The notes under the pieces: model-generated
Told to the model about the DNA's origin: nothing
What the model saw: the letters and a program-made list of their open reading frames with translations, nothing else
Databases searched by the model: none
Origin: Myxococcales bacterium
Lineage (GTDB): Bacteria; Myxococcota_A; Polyangia; Polyangiales; Polyangiaceae
DNA: 64,000 nucleotides
Direction: 5' to 3'
NCBI GenBank assembly: GCA_016712525.1
Contig: JADJQX010000007.1
Coordinates: 2,170,001 to 2,234,000 of the forward strand
Shown here: positions 48,453 through 56,659 of the stretch, one piece after another
Numbering within the stretch: position 1 is the stretch's first letter
Layout: each line of letters begins with the position of its first letter
Made by a program: the position numbers and the translations under genes

Positions 48453-50992
48453 CCCTCTTCGATCTCGTCCCGGACCTCGCGGCCGGAAAGACCACCGACG
48501 ACGTGCTCGACGCGTTCGTCGGGTACGTCGCGTCGACGGGGCTCACGCTCTATCCGGCCCAAGAAGAGGCCATCTTGGAGCTGCTCTCGGACCGGCACGT
48601 GATCCTCGCGACACCGACAGGCTCGGGCAAGAGCCTCGTGGCGCTCTTCGCCCACTTTTTGTCGCTCGCGCGCGGCGAGCGGTCGATCTACACGGCGCCG
48701 ATCAAGGCCCTCGCGAACGAGAAGTTCTTCGCCCTCTCCCGCGACTTCGGGAAAGACAACGTGGGGCTCCTCACCGGCGACGCGACGATCAACCCGGACG
48801 CGCCGATCCTCTGCGCGACCGCCGAGATCCTGGCGAGCATGGCCCTCCGCGAGGGCGAGAACGCCGACCTCGGCCACGTCGTGATGGACGAGTTCCACTA
48901 CTACTCCGACAAGGAGCGCGGCGTCGCGTGGCAGGTCCCGCTGCTCGAGCTCCGGCACGTGCGGTTTTTGCTCATGTCGGCCACGCTCGGCGACACGAGC
49001 TTCTTCGAGAAGGACCTCGAGTACCGCACGGGCGAAAAATGCGTGACCGTGCGCTCCGACGAGCGCCCCGTGCCGCTCCACTTCGAGTACCGCGACACGC
49101 CCCTCCACGAGACGCTCCAGAAGCTCGTCGACGCCGACAAAGCGCCCATCTACCTCGTGAGCTTCACGCAGCGAGGCGCGGCGGAAGAGGCGCAGAACCT
49201 GATGAGCGTCGATTTCTGCACGAAAGAAGAGAAAAAGAAGATCGCCGAGGCCTCGCTCGGGACGCGCTTCGACAGCCCCTTCGGGAAAGACGTGCAGCGG
49301 TTCGTCCGCCACGGCGTGGGCCTCCACCATGCGGGGCTCCTCCCGAAGTACCGCCTGCTCGTCGAGAAGCTCGCCCAGCGCGGCCTGCTCAAGATCATCT
49401 CGGGAACGGACACGCTCGGCGTCGGCGTGAACGTGCCCATTCGCACCGTGGTCTTCACGAAGCTCTGCAAGTTCGACGGCGAAAAGACGGCCATTTTGAC
49501 GGTGCGCGACTTCAAACAAATCGCCGGGCGCGCCGGGCGGCGCGGGTTCGACACCGAGGGGCTCGTCGTGGCGCAGGCGCCCGAGCACGTCATCGAGAAC
49601 CTTCGCATGGAGGCGAAGGCCGCGGGTGATCCGAAGAAGCTCCGGAAGCTCGTGCGCCGAAAGCCGCCCGAGAAGGGCTTCGTCCACTGGGACAAGAATA
49701 CGTTCGAGAGGCTCGTCGCTGGCACCCCGGAGCCCCTCGTGTCTCGCTTCGCCGTGAGCCACGGCATGCTCCTCGACGTGCTCACCCGCGAGGGCGGCGG
49801 GTGCATGGCCATGGCCCGGCTCGTCCGAAGGTCGCACGAGCGCCTCCCCGAGAAGCGGCGCATCGGCCGCCACGCCGCCGCGCTCTACACGTCGCTGCTC
49901 GACGCCCAAGTGCTCGTGCGGGAGCCGCTCCCGGGCGGCGGGAGCGTGCCGAGGCTCGCCGAGGATCTCCAGCTCGACTTCGCCCTGAACCAACCGCTCG
50001 CGCTCTACCTCCTCGAGACGCTGCCTCGTCTCCCCGAGGACAGCCCGACGTACGCGCTCGACGTGGTCACGCTCGTCGAGTCCATCTGCGAGACGCCGGA
50101 CCTCATCGTCATGCGGCAGCTCGACAAGGCCAAAGAGAAGAAGATGGCCGAGATGAAGATGGCGGGCGTCCCGTTCGAGGAGCGCATCGAGGAGCTCGAG
50201 AAGGTCGAGCTCGAGGTGCCCCTGCGTGAGGTCTCTTACGCGACCTTCAACGCGTTCCGCGCCCTGCATCCGTGGGTCGAGGGCCTCAACGTGAAGCCCA
50301 AATCGATCGCGCGCGACATGATCGAGCAGGTGCTCTCGTTCAACGAGTACGTGAAGGAGTACGGGCTCGAGCGCGCCGAGGGGCTCCTGCTTCGGTACCT
50401 CTCCGAGGTGTACAAGACGCTCGTCCAGTCCGTGCCCGAGAACCTGAAGACGGAGGCCATTCTCGACGCCATCGCCTACGTGGGCGGCATGGTGCGCCAG
50501 GCCGACTCGAGCCTGATCGACGAGTGGGAAAAGATGCGTGATCCCGCATACTTCGAGGCGCTCGCCCGCCGCGACGAGAACGCCCTCGAGGCCGCCTCAC
50601 GCGCCCACGAGGGGCCCGTCGACATCACGCGCGACGTCGCGGGGTTCACGGCCCTCGTGCGCAACGCGACGTTCGCGATCGTGCGCGCCCTCGCGAGGTA
50701 CGACCTCGCGACCGCGAAGGACCTCGCGCGGAACGCCGACCTCGACGAGCCCACGCTCGACCGGACGGTCGCCGAGGTGCGCGAGCTCTTCGGCACCATC
50801 CGAGAGGACGCGGAGGCGCGCAGCCCGAAGCACCTCGTCTTGCACAAGCGCGAGGACACCTGGGACTTCGAGCAGGGGCTCGTCGGCGACGAGGGGCCGA
50901 CCGGGTACGTCGTGCGAGGCAAGGTCGACCTCGAGGGCTCCCGCGCCGAGGGGCACGTGGTGCTACGGGTCGACACGATCTCGTCCGCCTGA
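48449..50992 (+). CDS. Ski2/Mtr4-like DEAD/DEAH-box RNA helicase (DUF3516-type)
   Basis: Superfamily 2 helicase of 847 residues. Motif I ATPTGSGKS (about residue 54), motif Ia TAPIKALANEKFF, motif II DEFHYY (about 148), motif III SATL (about 177), motif V TLGVGVNVP and motif VI QIAGRAGRRG (about 357) are all present and in order. The long C-terminal region is helical with DUF3516-like character. Eukaryotic relatives unwind RNA for the exosome; bacterial members probably act in RNA turnover or ribosome maturation. The start overlaps the YkgJ stop by 4 bp. The following PilZ gene has its own good ribosome-binding site. Confidence 0.92.
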   Translation: MTLFDLVPDLAAGKTTDDVLDAFVGYVASTGLTLYPAQEEAILELLSDRHVILATPTGSGKSLVALFAHFLSLARGERSIYTAPIKALANEKFFALSRDFGKDNVGLLTGDATINPDAPILCATAEILASMALREGENADLGHVVMDEFHYYSDKERGVAWQVPLLELRHVRFLLMSATLGDTSFFEKDLEYRTGEKCVTVRSDERPVPLHFEYRDTPLHETLQKLVDADKAPIYLVSFTQRGAAEEAQNLMSVDFCTKEEKKKIAEASLGTRFDSPFGKDVQRFVRHGVGLHHAGLLPKYRLLVEKLAQRGLLKIISGTDTLGVGVNVPIRTVVFTKLCKFDGEKTAILTVRDFKQIAGRAGRRGFDTEGLVVAQAPEHVIENLRMEAKAAGDPKKLRKLVRRKPPEKGFVHWDKNTFERLVAGTPEPLVSRFAVSHGMLLDVLTREGGGCMAMARLVRRSHERLPEKRRIGRHAAALYTSLLDAQVLVREPLPGGGSVPRLAEDLQLDFALNQPLALYLLETLPRLPEDSPTYALDVVTLVESICETPDLIVMRQLDKAKEKKMAEMKMAGVPFEERIEELEKVELEVPLREVSYATFNAFRALHPWVEGLNVKPKSIARDMIEQVLSFNEYVKEYGLERAEGLLLRYLSEVYKTLVQSVPENLKTEAILDAIAYVGGMVRQADSSLIDEWEKMRDPAYFEALARRDENALEAASRAHEGPVDITRDVAGFTALVRNATFAIVRALARYDLATAKDLARNADLDEPTLDRTVAEVRELFGTIREDAEARSPKHLVLHKREDTWDFEQGLVGDEGPTGYVVRGKVDLEGSRAEGHVVLRVDTISSA

Positions 50993-51061
50993 AGAGCCGG
51001 CAATTTGCCCGCGCGCGCCGCGCCTTCTTAAGCTTCGTCGCGAACTCGAAAGGAGCCGACG

Positions 51062-51451
51062 ATGACCAAGATCGTGCATCCCCCGCGCCGCCGTGGATAC
51101 CGCCGCCGCGTCCACATCCCCTACGGCGAGGTGGTCCGCGAGCGCGACTTTCGGGTCGTCTCGTCCCTGACGCTCGACCTCTCGCCGTTCGGCGCCATGG
51201 TGCGCGCGGACAGGCCGGTGCTCACGGGCGAAGAGGTGATCTTGTCGCTCCGGCCGTCGAACCGAGAGCACTGGGCCGACGTGCTGGCCACGGTGACCCG
51301 CGTCGTGCACGGGCGGAGGCGCGCCGACTCCGACGGGCTCTGCCTCGGGCTCTCGTTCCACGACGTGGATCCCGAGACGCTGCGCGCGCTCTACGTGAGC
51401 ATGGCGAGCCCGGAGACGCGCCGCTTGCCCCCGCTGCGGCGCGCCGGATAG
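51062..51451 (+). CDS. PilZ-domain protein
   Basis: Protein of 129 residues made of a single PilZ domain, the c-di-GMP receptor fold. The N-terminal arginine cluster RRRGYRRR and the DLSPFGAMV motif (D/NxSxxG) are the usual ligand-binding elements, followed by GLCLGLSFHDV. It has a strong ribosome-binding site (AAAGGAG, 6 bp spacing). It probably acts as a stand-alone c-di-GMP adaptor; the target is unknown. Confidence 0.85.
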   Translation: MTKIVHPPRRRGYRRRVHIPYGEVVRERDFRVVSSLTLDLSPFGAMVRADRPVLTGEEVILSLRPSNREHWADVLATVTRVVHGRRRADSDGLCLGLSFHDVDPETLRALYVSMASPETRRLPPLRRAG

Positions 51452-51479
51452 CCCTTTATTTTCATACGGCTATGACACT

Positions 51480-52709
51480 CTACCGAGCTCGAACGAGGCG
51501 CTCCTCGACGAGCTCGAGCCTGTCTTGGCCCCAGAAGAGCTCGCCGTCGACGATGAACGTGGGCGCCCCGAAGACGCCCCGAGAGACGGCCTCTTCCGTG
51601 GCCGCCACGAGCGCGGCCTTCACCTCGGGCTGCGACACCTCGGCGAGCACGCCGCTGTCGGGGCCGAGGAGATCGGCGAGCACCGCGTCGTCGGAGATGT
51701 CCCGGTCGTCGGCCCAGTAGGCACGGAAGACCGCCTCGCGGAAGGCACGACGACGTTCCTCGGGCACGAGCGACGTGGCGCGGAGGGCCTTGACCGTGCT
51801 CATGGGGAAGCGCGTCGGGAAGCGGTACGGCACGCCGAGGTACGCGGCCCAGCGCTCGAGATCGGCCATGGTGTGCGCCTGCCGCTCGGGGGAGAACGTC
51901 GCGAGCGGAACGTTCGCTTGCCCGACGGCCTTGAACACACCACCAAGGAGCATCGGTCGGCTCACCACGGTGGCCCCCGTGCGCGCGGCGACACGCTCGA
52001 CCTCGGCCATGCCAAGGTACGCGAAGGGCGACGAGTAGTCCCAATACGCCTCGACCACGCGGCCCTTGCCGAGGTCGGTCGTAGGCCGCTCGGCGCGCGC
52101 CACGCCCTCGACGAAGTGCAGGCGATCTTGTCCCCAGTAGAGGTGCGTACCGTCGACGAAGAACGTCGGCGCCCCGAAGACGCCGCGCGACACGGCATCG
52201 TCGGTGGCGACGCGGAGGGCGTCTTTGATCTCTTGGGACTCGATCCGCGCGAGCACCGCGTCGGCGTCGTGGCCCGCCTCGCGGACGACGCGGGCGATGG
52301 TGTCACGCGCGCTCGGATCGACGTTCTCGACCCAGTACGCGCGGAAGAACCCCGCGACGACCTTCGGATCGGTGCCGCAAGCGAGCGTCGCCCGCAGCGC
52401 GGCCACGGTCTTTCGAGGGTGCTCGGCCGGCACGGTGAGCGGGAGGCCGTGGTGGGCGGCCCAACGGGCCATGTCCTCGAGGTTGTGCGCCGCCTTGGCA
52501 GGGCCGAGCGCGCCCATGAGGTTCTGCGGGACCCCGCGCGCCTGGAACACCCCACCGAGCAAGAAGGGGCGGAGATCGAGCGGGACCCCCATACGCTCCG
52601 CGACCGGCTTCGCCGTGTGGGTCGCGATGTACGCGTACGGGCAGGAGTAGTCGAAGAAGAGCTCGAGGCTCTTCGCGGGCAGCGTTCGGGTTTTCTCGAT
52701 GGGCGTCAT
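51480..52709 (-). CDS. Tandem-duplicated HCCA isomerase-like (DsbA/kappa-GST fold) protein
   Basis: Protein of 409 residues made of two homologous halves of about 200 residues. Each resembles 2-hydroxychromene-2-carboxylate isomerase, a glutathione-using enzyme of aromatic degradation with a DsbA-like fold. Half 1 has LELFFDYSCPYAYIATH and AVSRGVFGAPTFFVDG; half 2 has VVEAYWDYSSPFAYLG and AVSRGVFGAPTFIVDG. Both keep the active-site Ser; half 1 also has a Cys next to it. Single-domain family members are about 200 residues, so this is a gene-internal duplication and fusion. The substrate is unknown. It is isolated between PilZ (convergent) and the protease gene. Confidence 0.85.
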   Translation of the reverse strand: MTPIEKTRTLPAKSLELFFDYSCPYAYIATHTAKPVAERMGVPLDLRPFLLGGVFQARGVPQNLMGALGPAKAAHNLEDMARWAAHHGLPLTVPAEHPRKTVAALRATLACGTDPKVVAGFFRAYWVENVDPSARDTIARVVREAGHDADAVLARIESQEIKDALRVATDDAVSRGVFGAPTFFVDGTHLYWGQDRLHFVEGVARAERPTTDLGKGRVVEAYWDYSSPFAYLGMAEVERVAARTGATVVSRPMLLGGVFKAVGQANVPLATFSPERQAHTMADLERWAAYLGVPYRFPTRFPMSTVKALRATSLVPEERRRAFREAVFRAYWADDRDISDDAVLADLLGPDSGVLAEVSQPEVKAALVAATEEAVSRGVFGAPTFIVDGELFWGQDRLELVEERLVRAR

Positions 52710-52772
52710 GCGCGGGTGAGCATAGACCGACGAACGACGGCCGAGCCCACCCGTCGCGCACGAAGCGCGATT

Positions 52773-54239
52773 TCAGCCGAGGCGACGACGACGGCGCGCG
52801 GCGAGCCCCATGGCGACGGCGCCGAACGCGAGGCCGAGCCCGCCGACCCCACCGCCCGGCGCGGCCGAGGTGCTGCAGCCCGTCGTGGTGGTCGTCACGG
52901 TGCTGGCCCCGCCCGGAGCTCCCGGCTCACCCGGGGTGGGCGCGGGCTCTCCGCCCTGACCGATCGGGTCGGACGCGCACTCCGCTTTGCATTTCGTCGC
53001 GGCGCAGTCGGCCACGGCCTTTCGGAGCTTGTTCGTCGCGCAGCTCGCGTCGGCGTTCGCCCCCGCGCGGAGGCACACGAAGCAGTCGGCGTCGGCCGCG
53101 CAGGCCGAGACCGCGTCGCAGCAGCTCCCCGTCGTGCACTTGGCGCAGGCCTCGGCGCCGAGCGCGATGCCGCACTTGGGAGCGAGCCGGCACTCGCCGG
53201 TGCAGAGCGCGCCACAGGTCGACTCGTCGCACGAGCAGTAAATCGCCGCGTTGAGCTTGGAGAGGCCTCGCGGGTTCTTGTCGTCGCAGGCTTGTGTACA
53301 CGCCGTGGTGCCGCACTTGTTTCGGCACTCGGCGAGCGCCGCGCAGTCCTTGTCGGCGAAGCACGCCGACTGTTTCGCCGCGCAGGTGTTGTCGCCCGAG
53401 TTCTCGGCGCGCGTGCAGATGTCGCACGTGTCCGCGGGGACGGCCTTGGCGAGCTCGCGCTGGACGTACTGGTAGTTCGACGCGTTGGTGAGGCGCGCGC
53501 TGTACGCCTCGAACCGACAGTCACCCACGACGTAGGAGTGCACCGCGACGACACGCTCGGCCGACCCCGTGCCCCGGAGCGCAGGTCCGCCGCTGTCGCC
53601 CTGGCAGATGTTCCCGTTCGTGTACCGGTAGCCGACGTGCGTGGTCGACAGCTCCGTGACCGACATCTGGATGACCTTGCGGATCGTGTTGTCGCCCCCG
53701 GAGGCTCCGGACGGGGTCGTTCGGCCGTACCCGACGCTCGTGAGGCGGTTGCCGACGGCGAGCCCGTCGGGGCTGTCCGTGATGGGGATGACGGGGGTGC
53801 GATCGTTCGCCCCGAGGACACGCACGACGGCCACGTCGGCCGGGTTCCCCGTTTGGCCGTTGTAGCTAGGGTGCGCCGTGTAATCGAGGACCTCGAAGCG
53901 CTTCGCGTCGGGGCTGTCGTAGTTCGGCCCCATGAAGACGATGGTCGGCGGAATGTCGACGCAGTGGGCCGCCGTGAGCACCCACGCCACCCTCCCCTGC
54001 TTCTTCACGATCGTGCCCGAGCACGCCCCCGCCTCGTTGCCGCGCTGGGAGATGATCGCCACCACGGCCTCGTGGGTCGTGTCGGCAGCCCCACCGATCA
54101 CCGCGCCCTCCGCGGTGCCCACCGGAGGGTCGAGCGGCGAGCCCGAGCAACCCACGGAGGCGAGGCCGAGGCCGAAGAGCGAAGCCGTCACGATGGAGGA
54201 GGCGGACACGAGCGAGCGAAGAGCCAAGGGGAACCTCAC
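52773..54239 (-). CDS. Trypsin-like serine protease lipoprotein with Cys-rich region and MYXO-CTERM tail
   Basis: Secreted protease of 488 residues. The GTG at 54237-54239 gives a proper lipoprotein signal (lipobox ASVGC, about residue 31); a longer frame upstream would bury it. The S1 domain has IGG at its activation site, His in TAAHC, Asp in NPADVAVV and Ser in CQGDSGGPA. About 180 residues with some 25 Cys follow, in patterns like CDICTRAENSGDNTC and CKAEC. The last 40 residues (TTTTGCSTSAAPGGG, hydrophobic helix, ARRRRRLG) match the MYXO-CTERM sorting pattern. It probably acts at or outside the cell surface. A hairpin lies directly in front of the start codon. Confidence 0.88.
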   Translation of the reverse strand: MRFPLALRSLVSASSIVTASLFGLGLASVGCSGSPLDPPVGTAEGAVIGGAADTTHEAVVAIISQRGNEAGACSGTIVKKQGRVAWVLTAAHCVDIPPTIVFMGPNYDSPDAKRFEVLDYTAHPSYNGQTGNPADVAVVRVLGANDRTPVIPITDSPDGLAVGNRLTSVGYGRTTPSGASGGDNTIRKVIQMSVTELSTTHVGYRYTNGNICQGDSGGPALRGTGSAERVVAVHSYVVGDCRFEAYSARLTNASNYQYVQRELAKAVPADTCDICTRAENSGDNTCAAKQSACFADKDCAALAECRNKCGTTACTQACDDKNPRGLSKLNAAIYCSCDESTCGALCTGECRLAPKCGIALGAEACAKCTTGSCCDAVSACAADADCFVCLRAGANADASCATNKLRKAVADCAATKCKAECASDPIGQGGEPAPTPGEPGAPGGASTVTTTTTGCSTSAAPGGGVGGLGLAFGAVAMGLAARRRRRLG

Positions 54240-54241
54240 GG

Positions 54242-54269
54242 GAAGGCGCGGGATTGCGCCTTCATTGTA
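54242..54269 (-). promoter_or_regulatory. Hairpin/operator next to a -10 box of the protease gene
   Basis: GAAGGCGC and GCGCCTTC (54242-54263) are a perfect 8-bp inverted repeat with a 6-bp loop, ending 2 bp before the GTG start. On the minus strand it directly follows TACAAT (54264-54269), a near-consensus -10. A repressor there would cover the transcription start; as RNA the hairpin would hide the start codon. No -35 is recognisable. Confidence 0.45.
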
Positions 54270-54396
54270 CGGAGGTTCGGGCTCGGATCTTCTGACGTCG
54301 GCAGAAATTTCGTATTTTTCAGGCAGAAAGGACATTTTCGACCCAAGCGGAGGCGCTCGGGCGCGCCAAATGTCCGCCGGCGCGGTCGGGTGGGGA

Positions 54397-54402
54397 CATA
54401 AT
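54397..54402 (+). promoter_or_regulatory. Candidate -10 box giving a leaderless adenine deaminase message
   Basis: CATAAT differs by one base from TATAAT and ends 7 bp before the adenine deaminase ATG. Transcription would start at or beside the ATG, and no Shine-Dalgarno is present. No good -35 is seen. Confidence 0.4.
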
Positions 54403-54409
54403 CGAGCCT

Positions 54410-56107
54410 ATGCCACCCCGCAGAGATCGCATCCTCGCCGCCCAAGGGAAGATCCCTTGCGACCTCGTCCTCGAGAACGCCCGCTGGCTCGACGTGTTCA
54501 CGGGCCAATTCCGAGAGGGTAACGTCGCCGTGCTTGGAGGCGTCGTCGTGGGGACGGGGCCCGACGCGGCGCTGCCTGCCAAGGAACGTGTCGACCTCGC
54601 GGGCCAGGCCGTGGTGCCCGGGTTCGTGGACGCCCACGTCCACCTCGAGAGCTCGCTCATGACCCCCGAGAACTTCCAGGCGTGTGTGCTCCCACGCGGC
54701 ACGACCACGGCCGTGTGCGATCCGCACGAGCTCGCCAACGTGCTCGGGACGCGGGGCATCCGCTATTTCCTCGAGGCGAGCGAGACGCTCGGGCTGTCGC
54801 TCAAGGTCATGCTGAGCTCGTGCGTGCCCGCGACCACCTTCGAGACGAACGGCGGAGGCGCGCTCGGCGCGACCGATCTGTCGTCCCTCGCCTCGCACCC
54901 GAACGCGCTCGGGCTCGCCGAGGTCATGAACGTCCCCGGGGTGCTGCTCGGCCTCCCCGACATGATGGAGAAGCTCGAGGCCTTCGAAGGTCGCCCCATC
55001 GACGGGCACTGCCCGCTCCTCCGAGGTCAGGGGCTCTCCGCGTACGCCGCGGCCGGCATCACGAGCTGCCACGAGAGCTCGGAGCTCGCCGAGGCACGCG
55101 AGAAGCTCTCGAAGGGCATCGCCGTGTGGATCCGCGAAGGCAGCGTCGCGAAGGACCTCGACGCGCTCTTGCCCATCTTGGACATGGCCTCGTCGACGAG
55201 CGTGGGCTTCTGCACCGACGACCGAAACCCCCTCGACATCGCGCGCGAGGGCCACGTCGACCACCTGGTGCGTACGGCGATCCGGCGCGGCGTACCGCCC
55301 GAGGTCGTCTTTCGAGCCGCGAGCTACGGGGTGGCGATGCACTACGGGCTCGCGTCGCACGGGCTCCACCGCATCGGCGCCATCGCGCCAGGGTACGTGG
55401 CCGACCTCGTCGTCCTCGGCGACGTGGCCTCGTGCGCGATCTCTCGCGTGTACAAGGCTGGCCGGCCGGCGGAGGAGATCGTGGCGAGCACGGTGGCCGC
55501 CTCTCGCGAGGCCACCGGCAACACGGTCCGCTGCACGATCCCCGAGGCGATCGACCTCGAAGGTCCCTCGGGCCGTGTCCACGTCATCGGCGTCCGCGAG
55601 GGGCGCATTCTCACGGACCGCAGCGTCGAGAGCTCCGACGCCTTGGGCGTGGCCCGGCTCTCCGTGCTCGAACGCCACGGCCACGGCAGGAAGCCTTCCA
55701 ACGGGTACGTGCGCGGGTTCGGAGACCACTTCTCCGGCGCGATCGCGTCGAGCGTCGGGCACGACAGCCACAACCTCGTCGTGGTCGGGACCGACACCCA
55801 GGACATGAAGGTCGCGCTCGCGGCGCTCGCCGCGGCCGGGGGTGGGTTCGTCGTGGTCAAGGGCGGAGAGGTGCGGGCGATGCTCGCGCTCCCGGAGGGT
55901 GGGCTCATGTCGACCAAGTCGCCGAAGGAGCTCGAGGCCGCGCTCGTCGACCTCCATGCCGCGAGCCGCTCGGTAGGGTGCGCGCTCCCCGAGCCCTTCC
56001 TCCAGCTCGCCTTCTTGAGCCTCCCCGTCATCCCTTCGCTCAAGCTCACCGACCACGGGCTCATGGACGTCGACGCCTTCCAGCTCATCCCCGTCCGCGC
56101 GGCGTGA
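54410..56107 (+). CDS. ade: Adenine deaminase
   Basis: Amidohydrolase-family enzyme of 565 residues that converts adenine to hypoxanthine and ammonia in purine salvage. The metal-binding HVH motif is in FVDAHVHLESS (about residue 76). The later motifs GHCP, FCTDDRNP and the C-terminal SVGHDSHNLVVVG with PEGGLMS are characteristic of the Ade group rather than the adenosine-deaminase-like fold. The length fits the family. The ATG at 54410 is close behind a -10-like CATAAT, so the mRNA may be leaderless. It is divergent from the protease gene. Confidence 0.93.
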   Translation: MPPRRDRILAAQGKIPCDLVLENARWLDVFTGQFREGNVAVLGGVVVGTGPDAALPAKERVDLAGQAVVPGFVDAHVHLESSLMTPENFQACVLPRGTTTAVCDPHELANVLGTRGIRYFLEASETLGLSLKVMLSSCVPATTFETNGGGALGATDLSSLASHPNALGLAEVMNVPGVLLGLPDMMEKLEAFEGRPIDGHCPLLRGQGLSAYAAAGITSCHESSELAEAREKLSKGIAVWIREGSVAKDLDALLPILDMASSTSVGFCTDDRNPLDIAREGHVDHLVRTAIRRGVPPEVVFRAASYGVAMHYGLASHGLHRIGAIAPGYVADLVVLGDVASCAISRVYKAGRPAEEIVASTVAASREATGNTVRCTIPEAIDLEGPSGRVHVIGVREGRILTDRSVESSDALGVARLSVLERHGHGRKPSNGYVRGFGDHFSGAIASSVGHDSHNLVVVGTDTQDMKVALAALAAAGGGFVVVKGGEVRAMLALPEGGLMSTKSPKELEAALVDLHAASRSVGCALPEPFLQLAFLSLPVIPSLKLTDHGLMDVDAFQLIPVRAA

Positions 56108-56146
56108 TCGGCGCAGCCCGACGCACACCGATCGCTCAACCTCACA

Positions 56147-56184
56147 AACGTCCGACTTACAACCAACGTCGACCGACGGACGTT
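56147..56184. promoter_or_regulatory. Inverted repeat downstream of adenine deaminase gene
   Basis: AACGTCCG (56147-56154) and CGGACGTT (56177-56184) are perfect 8-bp complements 22 bp apart. It could be an operator for the next gene or a weak stem after ade. There is no T-run, so a terminator role is doubtful. Confidence 0.3.
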
Positions 56185-56218
56185 CGGCATTGGCCTTCCG
56201 TGCTCGACGCGGTATGTC

Positions 56219-56638
56219 GTGCCGACGGAGGGCGTGAAAGGCGTGAACGACCTTGACGTGGAAGCCGCCTCGGAGGCGACGGAGGGCGAGGAGCGCGCGA
56301 TCTCGCGGCCCCCGTCGAGCCGGCCCACGTCGCGCCCCACGGTCGGCCCCGACGACCTCCTCGTGTTGCCCGGAGACGCCGTTCCCCGGCCGATCGAGCG
56401 GCACCCGAAGGACGCCGCGATCGGGGTGCGCGAGGCGTTCATCTTCTTCCACATCGATGGCCGAGCGAGCCTGGACGCGATCGCCGAGCTCTCCGGCCTC
56501 GGTGTCGGGGACGTCAAGCAGGCGTGCGCGTTGCTTCGCGCCGTGGGCCTCATCGACGTCGACGGCGCGCGCATTCCCGGCACGAAGGGCCCCGACGAGC
56601 GCCCCACCGTGACGCCGCCCCCTCCGCCGGCGACCTGA
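56219..56638 (+). CDS. Small protein of unknown function
   Basis: Predicted protein of up to 139 residues, Pro/Ser/Thr-rich at both ends, with a compact helical core (HPKDAAIGVREAFIFFHIDG, then DAIAELSGLGVGDVKQACALL) that looks like a winged-helix or ROC-type fold. No catalytic motif is visible. The start is uncertain: GTG at 56219, 56234 or 56243 is possible, with GGAGG best placed for the last. It ends 21 bp before the stop of the convergent HEAT-repeat gene. Similar short proteins occur with Ser/Thr-kinase or response-regulator systems in myxobacteria, but no such link is evident here. Confidence 0.55.
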   Translation: MPTEGVKGVNDLDVEAASEATEGEERAISRPPSSRPTSRPTVGPDDLLVLPGDAVPRPIERHPKDAAIGVREAFIFFHIDGRASLDAIAELSGLGVGDVKQACALLRAVGLIDVDGARIPGTKGPDERPTVTPPPPPAT

Positions 56639-56659
56639 GCCGCGCGGGCGCGAGGCGCG

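Noticed and set aside
54300..54335. Upstream ATG that would extend the protease by 32 residues
   Set aside because: It would place a polar segment before the lipoprotein signal and bury the lipobox.
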